Below, in pieces: positions 24,676-33,776 of a stretch of DNA of 64,000 nt. Each line of letters begins with the position of its first letter. The stretch's first letter is position 1. A program made the translations under genes and the position numbers. This DNA comes from Fodinibius sp964490705. GTDB lineage: Bacteria > Bacteroidota > Rhodothermia > Balneolales > Balneolaceae. The stretch lies in assembly GCA_964490705.1 (NCBI GenBank), contig CAZBCG010000008.1:62001-126000 (forward strand), given 5' to 3'. The notes beneath the pieces were generated by a model. The model did no database searches. It was not told the DNA's origin and saw only the letters and a list, made by a program, of their open reading frames with translations.

Positions 24676-25923
24676 ATGATGGAAGAGAATCAACACTTAC
24701 TAATTATCGGTTATGTTTGGCCGGAGCCTCAATCTTCTGCTGCCGGCCGACGCATGATGGATCTCATTGAAATATTCCAGTCTAATGGCTGGAATATCAC
24801 CTTTGCCAGTTCGGCCGCCCACAGTGAACATGCCGTGGACTTGGAAACCATAGGAATTGAGACTGCCGAAATTCAGGTAAATAATTCTGATTTTGATGAT
24901 TTTGTCCGGGAGCTGGAGCCGGATGCAGTGCTCTTTGATCGATTTGTAACCGAAGAGCAGTTCGGGTGGCGGGTAGCAGAGCAGTGTCCCGATGCAGTTC
25001 GACTACTGGATACCGAAGACCTCCATTTTTTACGGCGGGTCCGTAAGACAGCAGTGAAAGAAGGCCGACCATTCGATAACGAAGATCTGTTACGCGAAGA
25101 GACGACAAAACGCGAAATAGCCAGCATATACCGTTGTGACCTATCGCTGATGATCTCGGAATTTGAGATGAATCTGCTTACCGACTTTTTCAATATTGAC
25201 GAGAATTTGCTGTGCTACATCCCGTTTCTTTTGGATTCCATCGGAGAGCAGGACACGGAGAACTGGCCCTCATTTTCAGAGCGCAATCACTTTGTAACAA
25301 TTGGCAACTTTCGTCATCCGCCCAATTGGGATGCGGTATTATATTTAAAGCAGCAGATTTGGCCGCTGATAAAAAAAGAACTTCCCGATGCCGAACTGCA
25401 TATTTACGGTTCGTATGTCACGAAAAAAGCACAACAGCTGCATAATCCCGAAGATGGATTTTTCATCGAAGGTCGAGCACCCGAGGCCAAAGAGGTTATT
25501 CGGCAGGCCAGGGTAAGTTTGGCTCCGCTGCGGTTTGGAGCGGGTCTCAAAGGCAAGTTAGTAGAAGCTATGCAGTGCGGGACGCCAAGCGTTACTACTG
25601 ATATTGGAGCGGAAGGTCTTAACGGGACCTTAGAGTGGAGTGGTCGCATCGAAAATAATCCTGAAAAGATAGCCGCTGCTGCGGTGGAGCTGTATATCAA
25701 TAAATCGGATTGGAGCAGTGCGCAGGAGAATGGTATTCGTATTATTAATGGGCGATTTACAGATTCCGGGTTTGCTGATGAGCTGCTTGAAAGAGTTAAT
25801 GCTATCAGGGAGCAGCTAGATGAGCATCGTCTTCATAATTTTATGGGACAGATGCTGTTACACCATTCAATGGCCAGTACTGAGTATATGTCGCGCTGGA
25901 TTGAGGTGAAAAATAACGGTTGA
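24676..25923 (+). CDS. Glycosyltransferase (GT4-like)
   Basis: This 415-residue GT-B protein begins HLLIIGYVWPEPQSSAAGRRM, seen in two adjoining blocks, an N-terminal Rossmann start typical of sugar transferases. The C-terminal donor-binding half has FVTIGNFRHPPNWDAV, RQARVSLAPLRFGAG and KLVEAMQCGTPSVTTDIGAEG, the usual nucleotide-sugar site of family 4. The middle (LLDTEDLHFLRRVRK, then SEFEMNLL) resembles GT4 proteins that modify surface polysaccharide or glycolipid. Donor and acceptor cannot be read. Two ATG codons in a row (24676, 24679) make the exact start uncertain by one residue. Confidence 0.82.
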   Translation: MMEENQHLLIIGYVWPEPQSSAAGRRMMDLIEIFQSNGWNITFASSAAHSEHAVDLETIGIETAEIQVNNSDFDDFVRELEPDAVLFDRFVTEEQFGWRVAEQCPDAVRLLDTEDLHFLRRVRKTAVKEGRPFDNEDLLREETTKREIASIYRCDLSLMISEFEMNLLTDFFNIDENLLCYIPFLLDSIGEQDTENWPSFSERNHFVTIGNFRHPPNWDAVLYLKQQIWPLIKKELPDAELHIYGSYVTKKAQQLHNPEDGFFIEGRAPEAKEVIRQARVSLAPLRFGAGLKGKLVEAMQCGTPSVTTDIGAEGLNGTLEWSGRIENNPEKIAAAAVELYINKSDWSSAQENGIRIINGRFTDSGFADELLERVNAIREQLDEHRLHNFMGQMLLHHSMASTEYMSRWIEVKNNG

Positions 25924-25997
25924 GTTGTATGTATTTTATCTCCCGAGATTTCCTTATAATATATTAAACCAACGGAGCTACTAAAAAAATAGACATT

Positions 25998-26210
25998 ATG
26001 GATGAAGAGATACTTGAAAATCTAAATGAGCGCTTGGATGAAGCGCTGGATCGCGGTCGGCGTATTGTGGAGGATGAAGAACTGGTTGAACGTGTTGATC
26101 ATCTAAAGCTACGTGCCGAAAACCTGATCCGGAAGCATCCCGTAAAAAGTGTAGCCGGCGGACTATTGGCGGGATACATCATCGGAAAACTTTTGAGTTC
26201 AGACGATTAA
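25998..26210 (+). CDS. YqjD/ElaB-type small membrane-associated protein
   Basis: This 70-residue protein has an acidic, helical N-terminal half (EEILENLNERLDEALDRGRR) and then the family core IRKHPVKSVAGGLLAGYIIG, a single C-terminal helix with glycine motifs as in DUF883/YqjD/ElaB. Those proteins sit in the inner membrane and have been linked to ribosome binding in stationary phase. It starts a tight three-gene set with a YqjE-like protein 4 bases downstream and another YqjD-like protein. Confidence 0.75.
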   Translation: MDEEILENLNERLDEALDRGRRIVEDEELVERVDHLKLRAENLIRKHPVKSVAGGLLAGYIIGKLLSSDD

Positions 26211-26214
26211 CGCT

Positions 26215-26646
26215 ATGGCAAACAAAAAAAGCAGCGATCAGTTGGGGCAACGGCTCCGCAGCATCACGGCTGACCTGAAGCTGTACATTGAAAAGCGGTT
26301 GGAGCTTATGATGTTGAACACCGGGGAACAGATTTCCGGATGGATGGCGGCATCCGTATATCGCGCGGCCGGTGTATTACTGTTGCTGGGCGGCGTCTGT
26401 TTTTTACTTGTTGCGCTGGCAATTTATTTGGGAGATCTTTTAGGCAATGAAAGCTTGGGATATGTGCTGGTTTCGCTGCCGTTGTTGTTAGCCGGCTCTC
26501 TGTTTGTTTATCTGAAACCAGAAAGGCTTTTCGAGCGCCTTCAAGAGTCTTTTGAGTCGGAAGTAATTAAAGCGATCAATCAAAACGGTGAAGCAAAGCA
26601 GAAGAAATTGGAATCGAAGCGACCAAATACCGAGAAGGGCAACTAA
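26215..26646 (+). CDS. YqjE-like membrane protein (phage-holin superfamily type)
   Basis: This 143-residue protein has an N-terminal amphipathic region (LKLYIEKRLELMMLNTGEQ) and two adjacent hydrophobic helices (GVLLLLGGVCFLLVALAIYL, GYVLVSLPLLLAGSLFVYL) followed by a charged tail. This is the standard form of YqjE/DUF1469 proteins, which are grouped with holin-like families but act as resident envelope proteins and are usually encoded beside YqjD. It lies between two YqjD-like genes in the same unit. Holin function is not implied. Confidence 0.75.
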   Translation: MANKKSSDQLGQRLRSITADLKLYIEKRLELMMLNTGEQISGWMAASVYRAAGVLLLLGGVCFLLVALAIYLGDLLGNESLGYVLVSLPLLLAGSLFVYLKPERLFERLQESFESEVIKAINQNGEAKQKKLESKRPNTEKGN

Positions 26647-26650
26647 TATT

Positions 26651-27037
26651 ATGGCTAAGAAAGAGCTTGACGAACTTGAAAAAAAGAAGCAGGAACTGGA
26701 AGAAGAACTGCGACAGATCCAGGACGAATTGGACAATTCAATTGATCGGGTCCGTGATGATGTGAGCACCAAACTGGATCCCAAAGCGATCATCAAAAAG
26801 CATCCGCTGCCCATTGTGGGAACAGCGGCACTGGTGGGATTTCTGTTGGGGCACAGCGGCGGATCATCCCAAAAACAATCTTCTACAAAACGAGAGTTTA
26901 GCGGAGCATTGTTATCTGAGCTAAAAAAGCTGGCCACGCGAAAGGCAATCTCTTTTGCAACGGATTATGTGGAAGACTTGCTGGAAGAAAAAGCAGACAA
27001 GCATTTGTCTGGCTCAAACGGAAAGGAGGAAGAGTAG
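26651..27037 (+). CDS. YqjD-like protein with coiled coil
   Basis: Starting at ATG 26651, 4 bases after the preceding stop, this 128-residue protein opens with a coiled coil (ELEKKKQELEEELRQIQDEL). It then has the YqjD-type element IIKKHPLPIVGTAALVGFLLG, and ends in a charged region (DYVEDLLEEKADKHL). It is a longer relative of the 70-residue protein at 25998, with the same KHP-plus-glycine-helix core. A stress- or stationary-phase envelope role is inferred from the family. The reading frame extends further upstream inside the previous gene, but the ATG chosen has proper spacing. Confidence 0.72.
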   Translation: MAKKELDELEKKKQELEEELRQIQDELDNSIDRVRDDVSTKLDPKAIIKKHPLPIVGTAALVGFLLGHSGGSSQKQSSTKREFSGALLSELKKLATRKAISFATDYVEDLLEEKADKHLSGSNGKEEE

Positions 27038-27052
27038 CTGCTGCTCTTTTTT
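27028..27052 (+). terminator. Weak terminator after the YqjD/YqjE set
   Basis: AAGAGTAGC and GCTGCTCTT pair with one wobble across the stop codon and are followed by a run of T (CTCTTTTTTAA). It marks the likely end of the three-gene unit before the TolC-type gene. Confidence 0.45.
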
Positions 27053-27152
27053 AATGTTTTAACGTATAAAAGTCTCTTCCAACTGTAACAATTATTATAC
27101 TCTTTCGTGTACATGCACGAATCACAAATCAACAATTAATTACTCCAAAGAT

Positions 27153-28490
27153 ATGCGAAAAGGGATTCTCTTACTCTTCATAAGTCTGTGTGTTACGGCT
27201 ACACTGCAGGCGCAAGATGTTGAAAAAATATCGCTGCAAGATGCTATTGATATCGCTCTCGAAAATAATTATCAGCTTAAGCAGGCCTCGAATAATTTAG
27301 AGTTAGTAGAGGATCAGGTACGGGGCGAAAAAGCTGATTATTTGCCCTCGCTTAGCGCTAGCGCCTCGGGTTCCAAAAGTATTGGTCGAAGTTTTAATCA
27401 AGATATAGGTAGCATTGTGACACAAACGACGAATTCTTTTGGAGGTAGAATAGGTGCTGACCTGCCGATATTCAGCGGTTTTGAAAATTTACATTCCCTA
27501 AAAAGTAGTCAATTCGACAAGCGCTCGAGTAAGCAGGATCTGCAACGGGTTCGTGAAGATGTGATTTTTAATACGGCCAGTAATTATCTGCAATTTATCT
27601 TGGATAAGAAATTTCTCGAGATTGATCGAGAAAACTTAGCGGCATCCAGAAAAACGCTCGAGCAGGTTCGAGCACAGGTTGAGGTTGGGTCTCGACCCCG
27701 TGTTGATTTGTATAATCAGGAGGCAACCGTTGCCAATAATGAGTTAGCCGTAGTAAATTCTGAAAATGCGCTTGAGTCTAGTCGATTACAGCTTATTCAA
27801 ACATTGCAGATCGATCCTCGTAAAGAATACGAATTTGCAACTCCGGCCATCGATTCACAAACTGTTGCGGCTGCTGACTATGACTTAGATGAGTTGGTTT
27901 CTACCGCGTTAGAGAATCGATCTGATCTACAAAGCGAAAAGCTGAATATACAGTCTATCAGGCACCAGTTAAGGGCAACTAAAGGTAGTTTATATCCCTC
28001 ATTAAGCTTCAGTGCTTCTCTTTCAAGTAGGTATTCTGACGGATTGCCAATTGGATTTAATGATCAGTTTTTTGATCAGAATATTCAACGGAGTTATGGC
28101 CTTTCAATCTCAATTCCCATCTTCAATAACTTAAACAGGCGGACGAACGTGCAGTCGCAGATGATCAATTACAAAAATGCGAAACTGAGTCTTGAGGATA
28201 CAGAGCTGCAAATTATCCAGGAAGTCAATCAGGCGTATAATGATTACAAATCGTACGTTAAGCAATTAGAGTCATCACAAAAAGCATTAACAGCTGCAGA
28301 AAGATCATATCAAACCCAGAAACAGCGTTATGAAGTTGGTTCAGGAACACTAATTGAACTCAGTGATGCAAACGCACAATATGTAGAGGCGCAAGCCAGC
28401 AGAGCACAGGCACTGTTTCGAGTCATATTCCAGCAGAAGCTTCTGGAGTACTACATCGGTAATATGGATCGAAATATTTCTTTGAACTAA
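27153..28490 (+). CDS. TolC-family outer membrane efflux protein
   Basis: This 445-residue secreted protein has a signal peptide ending LQAQDV. Two related halves have long coiled-coil helices, as expected of TolC: ISLQDAIDIALENNYQLKQA starts the first, and YDLDELVSTALENRSDLQSE starts the second. A conserved ending EVGSGTLIELSDANAQYVEAQ is also typical. It forms the outer-membrane channel of an efflux pump. The adaptor gene follows after 20 bases and the ATPase after that, so this is the start of a TolC-MFP-ATPase operon; the permeases are encoded 3 kb upstream. Confidence 0.88.
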   Translation: MRKGILLLFISLCVTATLQAQDVEKISLQDAIDIALENNYQLKQASNNLELVEDQVRGEKADYLPSLSASASGSKSIGRSFNQDIGSIVTQTTNSFGGRIGADLPIFSGFENLHSLKSSQFDKRSSKQDLQRVREDVIFNTASNYLQFILDKKFLEIDRENLAASRKTLEQVRAQVEVGSRPRVDLYNQEATVANNELAVVNSENALESSRLQLIQTLQIDPRKEYEFATPAIDSQTVAAADYDLDELVSTALENRSDLQSEKLNIQSIRHQLRATKGSLYPSLSFSASLSSRYSDGLPIGFNDQFFDQNIQRSYGLSISIPIFNNLNRRTNVQSQMINYKNAKLSLEDTELQIIQEVNQAYNDYKSYVKQLESSQKALTAAERSYQTQKQRYEVGSGTLIELSDANAQYVEAQASRAQALFRVIFQQKLLEYYIGNMDRNISLN

Positions 28491-28510
28491 TCCTGAGAGC
28501 AAAATAAACA

Positions 28511-29893
28511 ATGGCAAAAAAGAAAACATCGGCCACGAAAAAGCTGCTGTATGTCGTGGGCGGACTCATAATTGTATTTGGATTGGGTGTTGTGGTAGCC
28601 AAATCCATGGGATGGATGGGGGGCAGTGCAGCAGAGGTGGAAGTAGAAACAGCTGACGCCAAGCTCAAAACCATTACCCAGATGGTATCCGCATCAGGGA
28701 AAATCCAGCCCGAAGTGGAAGTAATTTTGCGACCCGAAGTCTCGGGCGAAATTATTGAGCTTCCCATCAAAGAGGGCGACTATGTCGCAAAAGGAAACCT
28801 GCTGGTTTGCATCAAGCCGGATATTTACCAGGCACGCATTGATGAAACCAACGCCTCACTGCTGACGCAAAAAGCACGGTTGGAACAGGCCCGAGCTACA
28901 TTGCTTGAAGCGAAATCGGTTTATGACCAAAACAAGAAACTGTACGAATCGGAAGCGATATCGGAAGCAGAATATATCCAGTCGAAAACGAACTACGAAG
29001 CACAAAAAGCCAATTTTGACGCGGCTAAATATCAGGTGCAAAGTATTGAGGCCCAGCTGGAACAAGCCAAGGAGGAGCTGCAGAAAACAATCATTCGGGC
29101 TCCGCGCAAGGGAACTATCAGCAAGTTAGCTGTTGAAGTAGGAGAACGTGTGCTCGGCAATACGCAGGCGATTGGTACTGAGCTGCTACGAATTGCCAAG
29201 ATGGATCAAATGGAAGTACAGATCCAGGTTAATGAAAACGATATTGTCAATGTGACGGTTGAAGATACGGCCAATATCGAGGTGGATGCGTATCCCGAGC
29301 GTACCTTCAAGGGTATTGTTACCGAGATTGCCAACTCTGCTGAGGTGAGCGGCGAAGGTACGGCCGAACAGGTTACCAATTACGAAGTGAAAATCCGTGT
29401 GCTTACGCCTCACAACCTCGATATGGCGGGCACCGAGCAAATTGTACAGCAGGCATCGCAAGAAATGCCCGAAGGTATGTTTACGCCTTCCTTTAAGCCC
29501 GGGATGTCGGCTACGGTGGATGTACAGACCGAAACGGCTCGCAATGTGGTTTCGGTTCCCATCCAGGCGGTAACAGTACGTGATTTTGCGGATGATGAAC
29601 CAGAGGAATCGCCCGCCGATTCAGCAGAGGCAGACACCGCATCAACAGACAAAAATATGATTATCCCGGAAGAAGATCTGCGCAAAGTAGTCTTTGTTGT
29701 GGAAGATGGTGTTGCCCATCGCCGGGAGGTGGAGACAGGCATCAGCGATAATACACATATCCAGATTTTGAATGGTGTTAGTGCCGGAGAGGAGATCGTG
29801 ATCGGCAGCTATCGTACACTATCGAAAACCCTTTCGGATGGAGATAAGGTAAAAATAAACAATCAGATGTACAGCGAGCTGACATCAAACTAG
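28511..29893 (+). CDS. Efflux periplasmic adaptor (MacA/HlyD-type membrane fusion protein)
   Basis: This 460-residue protein has an N-terminal anchor (LLYVVGGLIIVFGLGVVVA), a lipoyl half-motif (ILRPEVSGEIIELPIKEGDYV), a long alpha-hairpin (residues ~110-200, with repeated Glu/Ala/Gln such as EAQLEQAKEELQKTI), the second lipoyl half (IIRAPRKGTISKLAVEVGERV) and beta-barrel regions. The insertion DEPEESPADSAEADTAS is an acidic low-complexity stretch. It bridges inner-membrane permease and TolC. It lies between the TolC and ATPase genes, matching MacA of MacAB-TolC. Confidence 0.88.
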   Translation: MAKKKTSATKKLLYVVGGLIIVFGLGVVVAKSMGWMGGSAAEVEVETADAKLKTITQMVSASGKIQPEVEVILRPEVSGEIIELPIKEGDYVAKGNLLVCIKPDIYQARIDETNASLLTQKARLEQARATLLEAKSVYDQNKKLYESEAISEAEYIQSKTNYEAQKANFDAAKYQVQSIEAQLEQAKEELQKTIIRAPRKGTISKLAVEVGERVLGNTQAIGTELLRIAKMDQMEVQIQVNENDIVNVTVEDTANIEVDAYPERTFKGIVTEIANSAEVSGEGTAEQVTNYEVKIRVLTPHNLDMAGTEQIVQQASQEMPEGMFTPSFKPGMSATVDVQTETARNVVSVPIQAVTVRDFADDEPEESPADSAEADTASTDKNMIIPEEDLRKVVFVVEDGVAHRREVETGISDNTHIQILNGVSAGEEIVIGSYRTLSKTLSDGDKVKINNQMYSELTSN

Positions 29894-29902
29894 GGTACGC
29901 TC

Positions 29903-30640
29903 ATGTCGAATTCGATTATCCAGGTCAGTAATCTGACCAAAATTTATCAGATGGGAACGCAGGAGGTTCGGGCGCTCAACGGCGTTTCTTTTGACGTGCA
30001 ACCGAACGAATATATTGCTATTATGGGTCCGTCGGGATCGGGAAAATCGACGCTTATGAATCTCATTGGTTGTCTCGATACGCCATCTTCCGGCACATAT
30101 ATTCTAAACAATCAGGATGTGAGTGAGCTCGAAGATGCTGAACTGGCCGAAGTGCGCAACCGTGAAATTGGGTTCGTATTTCAGACGTTTAATCTGTTGC
30201 CCCGCACCGATTGTTTATCGAATGTGGAGCTGCCGCTTATCTATTCGGGGATCAAAACAGCTGAACGCCACGAACGCGCTTCGGAAACATTGCGAAGGGT
30301 TGGGCTGGGGGATCGTATAGATCATAAGCCCAATGAGCTTTCGGGCGGTCAGCGACAGCGTGTGGCTATTGCCCGGGCGCTGGTTAACAACCCATCTATT
30401 TTGCTTGCGGATGAACCCACCGGTAACCTGGATACACAGACGGGCGAAGAGATTATGATGCTTTTCGAAGAGCTTTACCGGTCGGGTAATACGATTATTG
30501 TTGTTACCCATGAACCCGAAATTGCTGAACACGCTCGTCGCATTATTCGCCTGCGGGATGGTAAAATAGAAAGTGATGTGAATGTAGAAAGCCCCGAGTT
30601 AGAAGGGGTCGAAGTTGTCATCCCCAATGCTACGGCATAA
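29903..30640 (+). CDS. ABC transporter ATP-binding protein (MacB/LolD-type)
   Basis: This is a 245-residue ATPase with Walker A GPSGSGKST, Q-loop FVFQTFNLLP, signature LSGGQRQR, Walker B ILLADEPTGNLD and H-loop VVTHEPEIA. The TxxxP and D-loop composition place it with the MacB/LolD group, which works with FtsX-type permeases. It is the third gene of the TolC-adaptor-ATPase unit, 9 bases after the adaptor stop. The two permeases at 22065-24531 lack ATPase domains and are the probable partners. Confidence 0.92.
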   Translation: MSNSIIQVSNLTKIYQMGTQEVRALNGVSFDVQPNEYIAIMGPSGSGKSTLMNLIGCLDTPSSGTYILNNQDVSELEDAELAEVRNREIGFVFQTFNLLPRTDCLSNVELPLIYSGIKTAERHERASETLRRVGLGDRIDHKPNELSGGQRQRVAIARALVNNPSILLADEPTGNLDTQTGEEIMMLFEELYRSGNTIIVVTHEPEIAEHARRIIRLRDGKIESDVNVESPELEGVEVVIPNATA

Positions 30641-30752
30641 CTGTTTATTCTCGGATTTTGCTCCCGCCGTTAATATATTCCCGGTTTTTTGTTGCAAAAA
30701 ATATGGTTAAAATCGGGATGTTGTTGAAGCCAAACTCCTAAAGCGACAGAAT

Positions 30753-31463
30753 ATGAAGATACTTTACGTTTTTCCCCATCCCGATGATGAATCATTTGGT
30801 CCGGCCCCGGCGATTGCTGCCCAACGTCGAAAGGGTCACGAAGTATATCTGCTTACCCTTACCAAAGGGGAGGCGACTAAGCAGCGCTTTCGATTGGGAG
30901 TGAGCAAAGAGGAGATGGGAGAAATCCGGTTTAAGGAGATGCAGTGTGTAAGTAAAGTGCTTGATTTGTCGGGCATGACGGTGCTGGATCTGCCCGACAG
31001 TGGACTCAAGGAGATGGATCCCGCTGAGATTGAGCAGGTCATCCGAGATCATGTTGATGAAATTCAGCCGGATGTGCTGGTGACCTATGCGGTACACGGG
31101 ATAAGTGGGTTCGAAGATCATCTGGTTAGTCACGCGGTGGTAAAAAGCGTATATTGTGATATGCAGCGCGAGGGCAAAACCTATCCCAAGCGACTGGCAT
31201 TATATACTCATTTTAGTGAAGATCAGGGTGAGGGAAAGTTTAACCTGACATCCTCGAAGCAAGAAGATATTGATTGCTGGGTAGATGCATCCGATGACGA
31301 TTATCAAAAGTTTTTGGATGCCCTTGATTGCTACGAAACCTATCAGCAGGTAATTGAGGAGAGCAACGTGAAAGAAGAGGTAGGCCTGCGCGTACCGTTT
31401 GAAATTTTTCAAGAAGATTTTGATCCGCCGTTGTCGGATCTCGGTGATAAGCTGAAAAATTAA
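30753..31463 (+). CDS. PIG-L family deacetylase (BshB2-like)
   Basis: This 236-residue zinc deacetylase begins ILYVFPHPDDESFGPAPAI, with metal motif HPDDE. TLTKGEATKQRF is the family's second element, and the third metal ligand lies in GFEDHLVSHAVV. It is more like the BshB2/mycothiol-type group than BshB1. It may deacetylate GlcNAc-malate or cleave bacillithiol conjugates. The BshB1 gene is 9 kb away. It is followed by an AI-2E family exporter gene at a spacing of 38 bases, so co-transcription is likely. Confidence 0.78.
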   Translation: MKILYVFPHPDDESFGPAPAIAAQRRKGHEVYLLTLTKGEATKQRFRLGVSKEEMGEIRFKEMQCVSKVLDLSGMTVLDLPDSGLKEMDPAEIEQVIRDHVDEIQPDVLVTYAVHGISGFEDHLVSHAVVKSVYCDMQREGKTYPKRLALYTHFSEDQGEGKFNLTSSKQEDIDCWVDASDDDYQKFLDALDCYETYQQVIEESNVKEEVGLRVPFEIFQEDFDPPLSDLGDKLKN

Positions 31464-31501
31464 TAGTTGGCTGGCACAGCAGATCAACAACGAGGTAAAT
31501 A

Positions 31502-32578
31502 ATGACAAAATCCTACCCACTTTGGCTTAAAGGGACGACCATTCTGCTTGGTATATGTCTCATGTTTGCGTTGCTCAGCTACGGCAAATTCATTCTCATG
31601 CCGCTGGCCTTTTCGGCACTAATTGCCATGCTTTTGCAACCAATTAACAATTGGTTGCAGCGATATAAGATACCCCGTATTGCTGCCATTTTGGTTAGCA
31701 TGTTGCTGTTGTTTTTGTTACTCAGTGGAATTGTATCATTGCTTTCTATTCAGTTAGTTCAATTTGCCGATCGCCTGCCAGAAGCCAATCAAAAAATACA
31801 GGCCGTCAGCAATGATCTCATCCAGTTTTTTGAAGCGAAATTTAATCTTTCTCCCAATCGACAGATTGAATTTCTCGAGCAAGGACTAGAAACTGTTGTC
31901 AATAAAAGCGGACAGTATATAAGCACGGCGATGGGGGCTACGACCAGCGTGTTTACCACCATGGGACTGCTGCCATTCTTTGTGTTTTTTATGATGTATT
32001 ACAAGAAGATGTATCGCACGTTTTTGCATCGCGCTATTGAGGGAAATAACAAAGCTATTGACTCAGTAATCGATAGTATTCAGGATGTAACGCAAAACTA
32101 TATCGTCGGGATGATGACCGTGATCACGTTGCTGGCCATTCTCAATGCTATCGGTCTTTGGATTGTCGGGATCGAGCACGCACTCTTTTTTGCCGTCTTT
32201 GCCGCAATTCTTGCCATCATACCCTATATCGGGATTATAATCGGCAGTCTGCCCGCCATTATCTTTGCGCTCTTGTTCACCGATTCACTGTTAAATCCCG
32301 TAGCTGTGATGGCGGTGTTTGCTGTCGTCCAATTTTTAGAGGGCAATTTTATCACCCCCAATGTGGTGGGATCGCGCGTTAGCATCAATCCCTTTATGGC
32401 ATTATTAGCCCTGCTCATCGGTGGACAATTATGGGGTATTTCGGGGATGATTTTATTCGTTCCTTTTCTGGGAATCTTGAAGTGTATTTTTGATCAGGTG
32501 GAAGCCCTGAAACCGTACGGCTATCTGTTTGGAAATCGCACCGAATATAACATTGCTGAACCATCCGGTGAAGAGTAA
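31502..32578 (+). CDS. AI-2E family transporter
   Basis: This 358-residue membrane protein with about seven or eight hydrophobic segments begins with a helix pair (TTILLGICLMFALLSYGKFIL and LAFSALIAMLLQPINNWL). It carries the PerM/YdiK (UPF0118) features, including PFFVFFMMYYKK in the middle and IPYIGIIIGSLPAII and EGNFITPNVVGSRVSINPF near the end. The family exports autoinducer-2, sodium or other small solutes in different organisms. The substrate is not readable here. Its end meets the lycopene cyclase gene tail to tail with a 3-base gap. Confidence 0.85.
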   Translation: MTKSYPLWLKGTTILLGICLMFALLSYGKFILMPLAFSALIAMLLQPINNWLQRYKIPRIAAILVSMLLLFLLLSGIVSLLSIQLVQFADRLPEANQKIQAVSNDLIQFFEAKFNLSPNRQIEFLEQGLETVVNKSGQYISTAMGATTSVFTTMGLLPFFVFFMMYYKKMYRTFLHRAIEGNNKAIDSVIDSIQDVTQNYIVGMMTVITLLAILNAIGLWIVGIEHALFFAVFAAILAIIPYIGIIIGSLPAIIFALLFTDSLLNPVAVMAVFAVVQFLEGNFITPNVVGSRVSINPFMALLALLIGGQLWGISGMILFVPFLGILKCIFDQVEALKPYGYLFGNRTEYNIAEPSGEE

Positions 32579-32581
32579 CAA

Positions 32582-33748
32582 TCAGATGGCAGGCAATCGC
32601 CCCATTGTTTTCCATATTGCCCGGATAAACGGCCAGTAGGGCACGCTGCTCATGATCTTGATGTCTTGCAGCAAATTTGATTCTTCGCCCAAAAACCGAA
32701 ATAGTTCATCCATCGAATTGTTGTTCAACAGATGATGAAAGACTCGTTGAGCGTCGGCGGGATGGTCGTGAATAATCTGCAGCAGCCAAAGATCGTAGGC
32801 TTTGAATCGCTTTTTAGAGAGTGAATGCTCCGGTGGATGACCATCGCCAAGCAATTCCTTAACGATAGCATGACTGTGTTCTTGAATCCGTCGAAAAGTA
32901 TAACCGGTGGATGGCTTGGTAAGTCCGCCCACCGTGCCAAGGTTTAAAATGTGTGGTTTGTACCAGGGATTTTCAGGACGGTCTTGCATCGGAATTTGGC
33001 CGATTTCCTGCCGTTGTATCTCATAGTTGATGGGCGTTAAATCAAAACGGTTATTCAAATAGAGCGAAATTTTCTCTTCATATTGTTCCCGATCCAGCAA
33101 TTCATGAGAAAAAACAGTGTATTCGACAAGTCCTGATTTTTCGGACCATGGCAGTAAATACATGAAGGCTAAGCCATCCGAGAAAGTGTCATCAAAATCC
33201 ATGAGGGTAAATGTAGAATCCTCGAAGACAGGGTTCTGTGTTTGAATTTTCCATCCCAAAAAATGTTGCAGCAGCGGGTAGTCAGGTGGATTCTGATTCC
33301 ACTCATCAGGTTCAAAACAGCTTTGGAAAATGTAGGAGGCCTCATATACATTATCGTTTGTGTGTAAAGTGGCGGAATCGACCAACGGAGAGAGCCGTTT
33401 TATCTCGGCTTCAAGCAGTTCAAATTGGGAATGAGTGGCAAGTTGTCCGAGGATTTTTTGTGCGAAATCTACACTTCGAAGACAGTGGTAACTGTATCGG
33501 TTAAGCAATTGGGTAGATCGCTTGCCAAAGGAACTCACCTCGACTGATTGCCAGCTTTTATGAAGAATATCTTCGAAAGGCGGAGACTGAGTATCCCAGA
33601 AGCACCAGGTTTTGTCATTTTTTGGTTGCAGGTCGGCATCTACAATAAGGATCTTTTGATCTTTTAGCTGTGACTGCAACATCTGCCATGCCAGGGAAAG
33701 TCCTGCAGCGCCTGCTCCCGCAATGATATAATCGTAATCTGTTGCCAA
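32582..33748 (-). CDS. crtY: Lycopene cyclase (CrtY/CrtL type)
   Basis: This 388-residue FAD enzyme starts YDYIIAGAGAAGLSLAW and has NDKTWCFWD, the family cyclase motif region, then FMYLLPWSEKSGLVEYTVF and the C-terminal GTVGGLTKPSTGYTFRRI, which is diagnostic of bacterial CrtY-type beta-cyclases. It forms a beta-ionone ring at one or both ends of lycopene. The neighbouring minus-strand gene encodes a TspO protein. Other carotenoid steps are encoded at 43556-46615. crtB and crtI are not seen, although a distant CrtI-like protein lies at 56434. Confidence 0.88.
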   Translation of the reverse strand: MATDYDYIIAGAGAAGLSLAWQMLQSQLKDQKILIVDADLQPKNDKTWCFWDTQSPPFEDILHKSWQSVEVSSFGKRSTQLLNRYSYHCLRSVDFAQKILGQLATHSQFELLEAEIKRLSPLVDSATLHTNDNVYEASYIFQSCFEPDEWNQNPPDYPLLQHFLGWKIQTQNPVFEDSTFTLMDFDDTFSDGLAFMYLLPWSEKSGLVEYTVFSHELLDREQYEEKISLYLNNRFDLTPINYEIQRQEIGQIPMQDRPENPWYKPHILNLGTVGGLTKPSTGYTFRRIQEHSHAIVKELLGDGHPPEHSLSKKRFKAYDLWLLQIIHDHPADAQRVFHHLLNNNSMDELFRFLGEESNLLQDIKIMSSVPYWPFIRAIWKTMGRLPAI

Positions 33749-33776
33749 TCTGTTCCGGTGTTAGTATTTGATGCTG

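Noticed and set aside
26215..26646. Phage holin, suggesting a prophage
   Set aside because: YqjE-type proteins share the holin-like fold class but occur with YqjD in ordinary chromosomes; no other phage gene is near.
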